Origin: Ectobius pallidus
Taxonomy: Eukaryota; Arthropoda; Insecta; Blattodea; Ectobiidae
Assembly (NCBI GenBank): GCA_964059195.1
Contig: CAXKWD010000013.1
Span: 23,226,611 to 23,290,610 of the forward strand
Direction of reading: 5' to 3'
Length of the DNA stretch: 64,000 nt
In this document: positions 11,400 through 20,413 of the stretch, piece after piece
How positions within the stretch are numbered: the first letter of the stretch is position 1
Layout: each line of letters starts with the position of its first letter
Program-made: the position numbers and the translations under genes
Notes under the pieces: generated by a model
Databases searched by the model: none
What the model was told of the DNA's origin: nothing
The model's input: the letters and a program-made list of their open reading frames with translations, nothing else

Positions 11400-12882
11400 T
11401 AAAGCACATAGCGGTAAATAAAGCAACGGGGGTAGACGAGTTACCCATAGAACTGATCAAAGAAGGAGGAGAAGTAGCAATCAAAGTGTTGACAGCTCTC
11501 TGTAATCAGATTTGGAATAGTTGTGAATGGCCTCAGGAATGGAAAAGATCTATATTTCTACCACTCCCAAAGAAAGGAGATCTCAGTTTATGCTCTAACT
11601 ACAGAACAATTGCTTTGATTCCACATGCTAGCAAGGTATTGCTGAGGATAATACAAAGTAGACTGGCAATATACATAGAAAGAGAAGTAGCAGAAGAGCA
11701 AACTGGCTTCAAAAGGGGCAAGGGAACAAGAGATCAGATTGCAAAAGTAAAATGGATCTTAGAGAGGGCAGCAGAATATGGGAAAACAATATTTTTATGC
11801 TTTATTGATTATAGCAAAGCATTTGACTGCATTGAGCATAGTAGAATGTGGGACACCTTGAGAAGCATGGGAGTGCCAGAACATCTAATCACACTGCTGA
11901 AGAGCTTATATAACTTTCAAGAAGCAATAGTACGAACATCATACGGAAATACACAATGGTTTGGAATTTCCAAAGGTTTAAGACAAGGTTGTATACTATC
12001 CCCATGCCTTTTCAATATGTATAGTGAACAAATCATAAGAAGAGCCATATTTGAAGAAAGTCAAGGAGTCAGAATCGGTGGAAGGATGATAAAAAATTTA
12101 AGATACGCAGATGATACGACCATACTCACAGAGGATGAAGATGAAATGAAAGATCTGCTGAGGAAATTGAAAGAAGAAAGTGAAAAGGCAGGACTCATGC
12201 TCAATTTGAACAAGACCAAAATAATGACCACAGGAATGATAAGAAAATTTCAAATTGACGGGACTGAAATAGAAGTAAAAAACGAATACAATTTTCTGGG
12301 ATCCTTGATAACGAAAGATGGTTACAGTCGGAAAGAGATTAATAGAAGAATATCAATAGGAAGAACAGCAGTGACTAAATTGGACAATATCATAAAAGAC
12401 AAGGATATTAGTGTGCCATTGAAAGTCAAACTAATTGAAACGTTGGTGTTCCCCACCGTTACATATGGTTCGGAGAGTTGGACTGTTTTGAGAAGAGACC
12501 GGAAAAGAATTGATGCATTCAAACTCTGGACGTGGCGCAAACTCCTGAGAATTTCTTGGACAGAGAAAAGGACGAACAAGTCGGTCCTGGAAGACATAAA
12601 ACCCACAAGGTCGCTGGAAGCCATGGTAGTTAGAAGGAAGCTTCAGTAGGCTACTTTGGGCATGTCATGAGAAATCAAGGATCATTGGAACATGACATCA
12701 TGATTGGACTTGTCGAAGGATCTAGGAAACAAGGAAAACCTCGAACACGCTGGATAGATGATGTGAAGAAAACCGTCAATTTAAGTTGGGAAGCCATTAC
12801 CCACATTGTAAAGGACAGGAAAGAATGGCGGAAATTGACAGAAGTGAGAACCAGGAACAGGGAACGCACAAACGTCCACTAA
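11400..12882 (+). pseudogene. RTE-BovB ORF, reverse transcriptase and C-terminus
   Basis: After the LINE A insertion the frame resumes at KHIAVNKATGVDELPIELI. RT motifs are PLPKKGDLSLCSNYRTIAL, QTGFKRGKGTRDQI, CFIDYSKAFDCIEH (first Asp), GLRQGCILSPCLFN and NLRYADDTTIL (catalytic YADD near 12110), then FLGSLITKDG and the thumb. The frame stops at 12649 because of TAGGCTA at 12647-12653; without five bases it continues directly into YFGHVMR, ending at 12882 with the GKPRTRWIDDV domain. Apart from that block the RT is uninterrupted, so the copy is only moderately old. Confidence 0.9.
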
Positions 12883-12978
12883 GCACGGGAGAAGGCAATG
12901 GCAAACCACTCCTGTATTAAACATAATGCCTAGTAAATCCAAATAAGGATCACCAGGAGTCTACACCCAGACTCGAAG

Positions 12979-12999
12979 GACTACTACTACTACTACTAG
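12979..12999 (+). repeat. (ACT)n tail of the RTE LINE
   Basis: About seven ACT units terminate the RTE element, as is usual for RTE 3' ends. Immediately after it, ATGTCCCACCCGTAAT (13001-13016) resembles 10025-10040 at 15 of 16 bases, a possible but uncertain target duplication. Confidence 0.8.
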
Positions 13000-13000
13000 A

Positions 13001-13790
13001 ATGTCCCACCCGTAATTATGAAGAGGCTGAATGGCTTATTATTAAATGATGAGAAGACTCAATTCTTTTCAGTCTAAATAATCATCAGAATGTCAGTATT
13101 AAACTTTTAGGAATATAGGCTATTTAGATGCTAAACTCAACTGAGGTGCCCACATAAACATTGTCTGAAATAGGCTGTCATGAGTGATATATTTACTTCG
13201 TAATTTAAAGAAATATATCCCGAGAACATATCTACGGATGGCTTCCTATGCATTTTTTAATAGCATTATAAGCTATGGTATTTTACTCTGGGGTTGTAGT
13301 CATGATTTGCCTAGGATTTTATTGCAATAGAAGAAGGCTATTAGAATTATAACTTTCTCTACTTTTTGAGCTGACTGCAAACCTTTATTTATCCATGGAA
13401 AAATCTTGACCGTCTTATAATTTGTAATTTAAGTGCCTTGAATATGTGAAAGTAAATCTGACAACTATTCCTTTTAAGAAGCGATACTCATTCACATTCC
13501 ACCAGACAGATGAACATAATTGATGTACCTCGTGTTAGGCTTACAAAAACTCAAGAATTCTATTCACATGTTGGTCTGAAAATGTTCAATAGGCTACCTC
13601 CTGAGGCACATCTTGTGAACTTGAAAACATTTAAATCTAAAATTTATAATTGGCTAATAGATAATCCTTTTTATAACCTAGATGAATTTTTTAACCTCCC
13701 CAACAGTGATATATATTTCTAAAACATAGCCTAATTGTTTGTTTAGTCTGTAAGGATATTGATGTATCTACTCTTATACAATTCAACGGC
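13001..13790 (+). pseudogene. Decayed LINE 3' half (family C)
   Basis: The plus strand holds broken RT C-terminal coding: DEKTQFFSLNN and SIKLLGI near 13090, then YLDAKLN and GAHI if the five-base excess in TAGGCTA (13116-13122) is discounted, ISYGILLWG near 13275, KKAIRIIT near 13333, CKPLFIHGK near 13380, and a final open stretch from 13510 (VGLKMFNRLPPEAH... NPFYNLDEFF) to the stop at 13720. This is the usual Jockey/CR1-type C-terminus. Several stops make it an old copy. Confidence 0.75.
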
Positions 13791-13794
13791 CCTA

Positions 13795-14526
13795 AATAGC
13801 GTGCTTGCTCGCCCGCTTCGTGAGACATCGGGTATACTCGGCGATGTTCGTATCTCTCAGTCTAAACTTTCATGACGACTACAAGATTAGGAAAACCGTT
13901 TCTTTATTATATAAGGCCTAAGTGAAATGAACTCAATGAACAAATATTCTAATTTTATTTTTACTTACAATTTTCATAGCTCTGAACCACAAACATTTTT
14001 AATAATCTACCAGTGTAAATTTCTTAAAATTCCTGGAGTCAATGAATAGTGGCGGGCGCAGCCGGGGGCACCAGCAGTAAAATATTGATGATTTAACTCT
14101 TGAAATATCGCTGATAATAATAATCCAAATCAATCACTCCTTCTCTTGAAAAATTATATAATTTCTTAAAATTACACTGAATTTATCAAATAAAATTCAC
14201 ATCTCATTCATCTGTCAACAAACGTTGAAAAACGCCATTATCCACCGCCGTCTCGAGAATTAGCCTATACAGTTTAGAAGGCAGTGGATCACAGTTATCT
14301 TTGGAACTACATAATCGAATCTGAGATCGTTTTCCCAGGTGGCAATTTCTAATCGTGGAATGTACTCTAAAGCCGGAATTTTAGCTGTTTCATTAATTAT
14401 TAATGGTTTAGTTTAAGAATGATTCGCGTGCAAGTGTTAATAAATATAATGCTTTAATAATTATTATACTATTAATTTCTAATTTTTCAGTTAATTATCG
14501 TGGGCGAAGCCGCGGGCACATCCTAG
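13795..14526 (-). repeat. REP1-family copies, minus strand
   Basis: The segment 14280-14526, reversed, matches the head of the REP1 repeat at 18904: CTAGxATGTGCCCGCGG at its start, then the CACGATTAGA and ATCTCAGATTCGA blocks. A second GC-rich head-like block (GGGCGCAGCCGGGGGCACC) sits at 14053-14071, suggesting two tandem partial copies. The family is unclassified; its GCCCGCGGCTTCGCCCGCG head and GACAGACGGA tail are seen in many arthropod repeats. Confidence 0.6.
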
Positions 14527-16032
14527 TGTTTACGTCTGATGTCAACTATACAGGAATTAAACTTGTAACCTGTTGAAAATAAATTTGGATTTGGTTTGAT
14601 CTTAAATTTTTCTTTTAATTTAGTCAACAGGATCGGTATCAGATCCGAGAATAAGCAAACAATAGGCCTACTTGTTTATGTCTGTGTCACTCTGTTTTCT
14701 CTAGGCTACATTCTATAATATCTGCTTGAGTCTTGAATGTAGCCAGCTGAATTTTTAAAATTTGTAAAATGGGGATACTGAGGCATGTTTTTATTTCAAA
14801 TGAAGGTAATTTTTTTCACTTAGGGAAAATCCAGTGAACCATTTTAATCATGAATTTCAGAAACTCTACATGTCCAGTTTTTTTCACAAAATTACTTTTC
14901 TTTGAAATTGCAACCTTCTTTCATCTACTTTACCTATCATGTAGTACAGTAATGCCATAGATCCATCACTTTGCATTGGTTTTATACAGTCTTGAAGTTT
15001 GGGTGAATTGCAGAAAGCCCAAATGTCCTAATTCATCCGGAACACATTCAATGTAAAACAACCAAAATCATAAGTTTAGTTTGTTGGCCTGCCTGTTCCC
15101 CTACATTTTTAATTATACATTGTTGGTAAACCTTGTGTATTGTGTAATACAACTAACTGAACTGAACCCGAACACAAGCACTTGCTTATTCGGGTAGTAA
15201 TTTCATGTATCTCTCTTGTGTTTCATGGCAGATATGTATAAAAGTGAGCATAAAGGGAGAGTCTTTACTTGCTGAGAACTGTAGTCACTCACAAGTCGTA
15301 TGCAAAAAAAAAAATCGCAACCACAGAATAGATCTCACTTACAGCCGCAGAGTTTATACTCCGGCTACCCACGCAAAAAATGCACCTGCGTCTGCACGTG
15401 CTATGAAAACAACAATGGTCTTCAATTAAATCACAGCCACGTCGGCGTTAAGAAAGAGGAAGAAAATTAATTTATTATATCAGTCTCGAAGGGACTACAT
15501 AGAGACGTACAAAATGGAAGGACAGGAGCACAGCCTCACCAGCGCTATAGAAGAAGAAGAAGAAGAAGAAGGGCCAGGAATTCCATTCAATTTTCATTGA
15601 AATTTTGAAACAAAACAAAATTCTGTTCTCAAAATCCCAGTTACCAGTAGTTCGTCTAAAAAAAGAAGCTACGAAAGCAGTTGTTACACACACAAACTCA
15701 AAATTTAATGTCAATTTCACTGAAACACAAGTTTTAAAAAATCAAAAAAATGAAAACCAGAATAAACAAAACATATATGAAGAAAACACGGAACAAACCC
15801 TTCCTAAATCTGTAAAGCTCCCTGTAGTTCACACCAAGAGAGTCCCTACGTTCTTTGTAGGTTTTCACCGTTTCTGGAATGTCCATATAGTATTCCATAA
15901 TCCAACGAATCGTCCTCCCACCTAACTGTCTCGCCCGTATAAGTTAGTCCGTGCATTTAGGCGTGAGCACTGTAAACACAATGCGCAGTGGAATCAGTCA
16001 TCACGTAATGCATACTATAATTGATCCCATTC
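14527..16032. other. No recognisable gene; short (GAA)n at 15551-15571
   Basis: The stretch contains open frames of up to about 100 codons (15605-15925) without recognisable domains and with low-complexity Lys/Asn-rich content. I treat them as chance. A TAGGCCTA octamer is at 14663-14670. Confidence 0.5.
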
Positions 16033-16192
16033 TAGTTTGATCCTAGTCAAAACAAAGGGGAGGAGAACTCACAGGGAGTTCGCGGAAAATTCTCATCATG
16101 TGACAAAACGTGATTGGTTAATGTCATTAGCATGCGCCATTAGCAGGGTGTGGCTAACGAGTGCTCGTAAGTTCATGCAACAATAATATCAC
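16033..16192 (+). repeat. One arm of the 358-bp MITE family
   Basis: It matches 39851-40018 almost base for base, starting TAGTTTGATCCTAGTCAAAA and ending in AACAATAATATCA. The opposite arm is absent, so this is a truncated copy. Confidence 0.75.
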
Positions 16193-17050
16193 CTTTTAGT
16201 CACTCTAAAGGCATATAGGCTATCCATCTAAGGTTGAAATCTTTTAAACCCCTTTTAATTGCAATAACCTCTGTATGATTAAAAAAAATACTTTTATGTG
16301 CAAAATAATTTAGCTTAGACTTATTTTCCAAATTTGCATTATTGTGGTAGTTGGTTTTCTTTGGAATTTCATACAGCGTAGATTTATCGTTCTTCGTGTT
16401 GATGTTTTCATCATACACTCTTCTATATACCGGTAAGCCTATAACCTTTATGAGAATCATTCTAGTCGTGTGTATTCATAAGCATAGGTTTGACAGATAT
16501 AGGAATATGCTTGTGTGGTGCCAGGGAAGGGGCGTGGGCACCCTCTAATAGGCCTATAACTTAAATTATCAAATTACCAGTGAAAAGCAGATCATTAAAA
16601 ATGAAAATACAATATTAACTCATTTCTAAAAAACCAGGGCATTTTAATTTCTTTCTTCACATAACAATACGAAATTGTTTATATACAAGCAGTATGCTAA
16701 TTTCCGATAGTAATCAAGGTGGACGGAAATCTGTTTTGACAGTAGCCTATATCAACAGACGGTCAACGATTGTCGATTTCATTTGCACCAAATCCATTTT
16801 AAAGGCCCTGTTAACTTAAAAAATGCATTTTTAGGTGAAAGCTGGTTTAAAAAGAGGATATTTAGAGATTAGTTTGTGCGAAAACCCGAGCTTTCTATGT
16901 TTAACCGTTCGCCTGCAATCCAAGTACAGAAGTTCCGCCTATAGTGCAGTATGACGTCACCGCGCCAAGCCAGCACTGTGAGGAAGCATTGGAATGCCAG
17001 CCATATGTAGCCGACACATCAGTCTGTGTTTGCTAATTCATTGCTGGTGT

Positions 17051-17360
17051 CATAGGCGTAACGAGGGGGGGGGTTGGGGTTTGAACCCCCCCCCCCCCCC
17101 CATTGATTTAAAAAAGGAAAATTGTATAATTTTTAAGTCTGCCCATAAATTACTAAATAAAAGTATAAAGCGTGGGAAGCTTAAAACTCGTTATTGTGCG
17201 TCTTAATTTTTAAAATTTCCGGGGGAAGGACCCCCGGAAGCTTAAAACTCGTTATTGTGCATCTTAATTTTTTAAATTTTCCGGGGGAGGATCCCCGGAC
17301 CCCCAGACCCCGCGGATGTTATAACCCCCATACAGTATGGTCGGCCTGGTTACGCCTATG
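17051..17360. mobile_element. 310-bp hAT-type MITE
   Basis: The terminal inverted repeat is CATAGGCGTAAC and its complement GTTACGCCTATG. The 8-bp target duplication GCTGGTGT at 17043-17050 and 17361-17368 is perfect. The interior has a poly-G/poly-C hairpin (17065-17100) and a ~62-bp unit repeated twice (about 17174-17300, beginning AAGCTTAAAACTCGTTATTG). It has no coding capacity. The 8-bp duplication and CA start are hAT hallmarks. Confidence 0.88.
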
Positions 17361-17499
17361 GCTGGTGTCATCTCGTGTGTTGAAATTATTATAAATTTAA
17401 AGTTTCTCGTGTCATGTCTGGAATCAGGCCACATCAATTCGAGCCGAAATTATAAGGTCAGATGAAGAAAATACTGGGAATGCTGACCGTGTAAATAGT

Positions 17500-17926
17500 A
17501 CTGATCAATGCAACTGTGGTGAATGTGTTTTTTCAGCGATTCATAATGAATGTTTCTGCTGTTCTGAATGTGTTCTGAAAGTGTTATGATAAGGGAAGTG
17601 CTGACTGCATTACATTCTGATAATTCCCTTCGTTCTGTTGTATTAAATAGGGACACATTGAACACTGCTAGGCCCTTATGATGGTGAGAGCTGAATCCAA
17701 TTTTGAAAGGGAACAGTTACGAGTAGCGAACAATAGGAACATGCGTTATGTAGCTTACAGACAATTCGTCTACTGGATTAATTCTTGGAAGCCCTTCGGA
17801 AAAGGCAATAGAAAAATCATACCTTCATGCATAGTTAAACAGATTAGGGACGAATACCCTGAGCCTAACAAAGAGTACAGACAATTTCAACCTGCTGACG
17901 GAAGAGACATTTCGTATTTTGATTAA
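17500..17926 (+). pseudogene. P2X7-receptor C-terminal (ballast) zinc domain-like protein
   Basis: The translation contains, in order, the features of the cytoplasmic ballast domain of vertebrate P2X7 receptors: CNCGEC, then ECFCCSEC, then CIT, VVLNRDTLNTA, and NNRNMRYVAYRQFVYW with IPSCIVKQIRDEYPE and YRQFQP. The last 82 codons (17678-17923) are open and end in a natural stop; the upstream third needs at least two frame changes, one at 17671-17678 where GGCCCTTA follows TA. No P2X channel (transmembrane) part is present. It lies inside the TTAA transposon, convergent with the transposase. The domain binds zinc in P2X7; its role in a transposon is unknown. Confidence 0.75.
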
Positions 17927-18212
17927 TTGAAATTTTAACCCTGAATCCACAACTACGGTGAGGTTAAAACATGTTATACAGAGTTTTTAAAGTCAACTCA
18001 ATCTTCTTTTTACAGTACTAGGCTTATGTCTGTAAAATATTTACTTTGGTCATTTATTTTCATGCAAGTGAAAGAAAAATTAAATCCTAGAAAAAAAAGT
18101 ATTTAATTTAAATTTTGCTGTAAATAAGATCAAAGTTGTATACTAAATTTAAACTAATAATTAAATACCGGTACTGTAAATATATATCGAAAGTTACTAC
18201 TGGACAAAGTTG

Positions 18213-18903
18213 TTACTGCGGTATCTTTAAAGTTCTTGGAATCTCGAAAGAGAATCTCTCCAAAGCTTCCAGCGATTCAGGATGGGCCAATGGAGCGATA
18301 CATCGTGGAACATCTTTAGCCAGGTAGGGATCTTCCACAAATTCAATGTTTGAATTATTCACGTAATGTAATACCCTGTTCACTATGTCATTACGCCACT
18401 CGTTACTTTTACTTTCATAAACTGAAACCATTACCCACTTTTTTTTGTTGGTTTTGAGTATTTAAGTTTTTCACTTGTAACGTTTCTGTTTACATTATAG
18501 TTATAATCCATAGTCGCCAACATCGATTGTAGTACCATTCCGTCGTAACTAAAGTGAATCTTTTTCGGCTTGTATTTTAGTGCTACATTATGATAAGACT
18601 CTAAATGTCCTGTATGACAATAGTTCTTTGCGTGCTTCAAATCTTCAATGAAATTCCTGTTTTTATAACAGATGACAGTAACATGTAATCGTTTGACTCC
18701 GGTCTGATCCATTCACTTGCTTCATCTTCAATAATTTTTTCATGTTCGCACTGATTAATTACGTTATTTCCAGTCCAGCTATGTACATTGGAAATATGAA
18801 ATAACACCGATTGAAATTTTTAAACCAACACGGTTTGTCCCCTCCACAAGTCTGACATGACCACCATAGGTGGTTAACAATGCTGTCTTTCCAATAATAA
18901 TAA
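18213..18903 (-). pseudogene. Kolobok-type transposase, C-terminal part
   Basis: Read from 18899 downward: SIVNHLWWSCQTCGGDK, FHISNVHSWTGNNV with QCEHEKI, then, after a frameshift at about 18660, HAKNYCHTGHLESYHNV, KPKKIHFSYDGM and LATMDYNYNVNR, then a Ser-rich link and the frame 18431-18213 (VMVSVYESKSNEWRND). The NHLWW, H..NVHSW, C-H and HTG.LE.YHN blocks are shared by Kolobok-family transposases that I recall. The preceding segment lies across the REP1 insertion at 27960-27879. Frameshifts make it inactive. Confidence 0.72.
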
Positions 18904-19214
18904 CTAGCATGTGCCCGCGGCTTCGCCCGCGATAAAAAAGAGCATAAAGTTAGAGCAGAATAGGTAAATCATTTTATTTATTAACACCTAAATCACGTGG
19001 ACTACATGTCACGATTAGATAGCGTCGCCTGGTAAAAGCGATCTCAGATTCGAGTTCCTTGGCCCAGAAAATCCCTGTATAGTGAGTTTCGTCCAAATCG
19101 AACGATGTTTAACCATATTTAGGTCTATGTTGATTATCCCTCTTCCGTGTAGGTTGAAAAATTTCATATGTCTACGGGCCTTGACATTCTAAACAATGAA
19201 TCGACCAGCGTGGG

Positions 19215-20151
19215 TGTAAGGGACGGCCGGAAAATATATCCGGTCCGAGAGGGCAATGTAAGTCTTTAGGACCAATGTTAGGGTCAGGACCGTAAGGAGC
19301 AAATGTTAGGTTAAGGTACTTCTCAAATAGGAAATAAAACGTTGCTTTTAGGTTTGGAAGGGACTTCAATTGGAAGTGCATAAGATAGGAAAGATTAGCC
19401 ACCTCTGAATAGCTAGTGAGGACCAGATTCGAAAGAATCAAAATGAGAGCAATAGACTGTAACCTCAGGACACTGGTATCAGGAATCCACGGACTACTTA
19501 AGGAAAACAATCGAAACGTGAAATAATCACAACTTACTAGATTCACACACAATAATTATTTAAACTAATTGAAATAGAAACACTGATACATAAGATGCAA
19601 GAGTACGTTATCACACGTGGTTGAAAATATTAATTTCTTGAAAACCTTGACAAATAATATCTTAAAATGCGTAGATTAACTTGCTCTTGAAGTTAATACT
19701 AAACTTTTGCATGTAGTTTAGTCGTAAAAGCTGATATAAGCACTGGAACATGTAGCGTTGGTTGCACAACTGTTGCGTAATATCAAACTTCTGTAACTCG
19801 GAGAATTCACTCGCGAATTTGATGAATTATATGTAATTATGTATGAATAATTACTGAGAGCCACAATTGCGCACAATTGTGTCTAATTCACCGCTTCCAG
19901 AGCAAGTTTAATGAAACTTGGTAGAAAAAGCGGGAATTCCTCGAGCCTACTAGATACACTGTTATCTGCGTGAGGTCTCGTTCAATACTAACTGGCGTGA
20001 CGCTACACCACCACATATAACAAAAGAAATTAGCAAGTCATGCATGATCCCACAATGCTTTGAGGCGGGAATAAGATGACAATCAAAGCGGGACATTGCA
20101 AGCGGACAGTTTGAAACATTCTAAAGTAGAAACATGTTGCTTGCGCGAACA
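19215..20151 (-). repeat. 3' LTR of the BEL/Pao element
   Basis: The 937-bp repeat matches 25985-26921. On the minus strand it starts TGTTCGCGCAAGC and ends CCGTCCCTTACA. Confidence 0.95.
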
Positions 20152-20413
20152 TACCGACCCCTTTGAACTATTTAGTTCAACAAAATAGATAAAGAGCAAG
20201 CTATAAAAAATACATTCAAATGGACAAATAACATAAAGGAAAACACTTATTATATACATCACAATAACACAGTTTATCTCCGAAAAGTAAAACCTTATTG
20301 TGTAAGGAGGAAAACCAAATAACACTTATTACAATGTAACGGTTTGTCTACACTATAATTGCTTGTAAAACAATAAAGAGATATGAAATATTAATTGCAC
20401 TGTATTACACTTA
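20152..20413 (-). other. BEL/Pao 3' leader region and polypurine tract
   Basis: These 262 bp lie between the gag-pol stop and the 3' LTR. No reading frame is conserved. The polypurine tract adjoins 20152-20165. Confidence 0.7.

Larger units (their letters stand above)
10208..12999 (+). mobile_element. RTE-BovB clade LINE, 5'-truncated
   Basis: It carries the end of the endonuclease domain, the linker, a complete RT and the RTE C-terminal domain, followed by a short 3' region with GGCAAACCACTCCTGTAT and an (ACT)n tail at 12979-12999. The order and motifs match the BovB branch of RTE closely: QIDYIIGRKRWKSSIRS, GSDHELLIAEL, RYADDTTIL, YGSESWTV, the FGHVMR C-terminus and TRWIDDV. The 5' end is lost near 10208. 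A LINE A fragment (11044-11399) interrupts it. All other frame breaks I can find coincide with TAGGC(C)TA blocks. Confidence 0.9.

Noticed and set aside
13260..13345. AGGCTA-like words in coding text near 13330 and 13550
   Set aside because: Here the bases encode conserved LINE residues (KKAIRI, FNRLP) in frame, so they are not micro-insertions.
19172..19552. 126-codon minus-strand frame, also present near 25915-26322
   Set aside because: It lies in the LTR of the BEL element and shows no domain; LTRs often contain chance frames.
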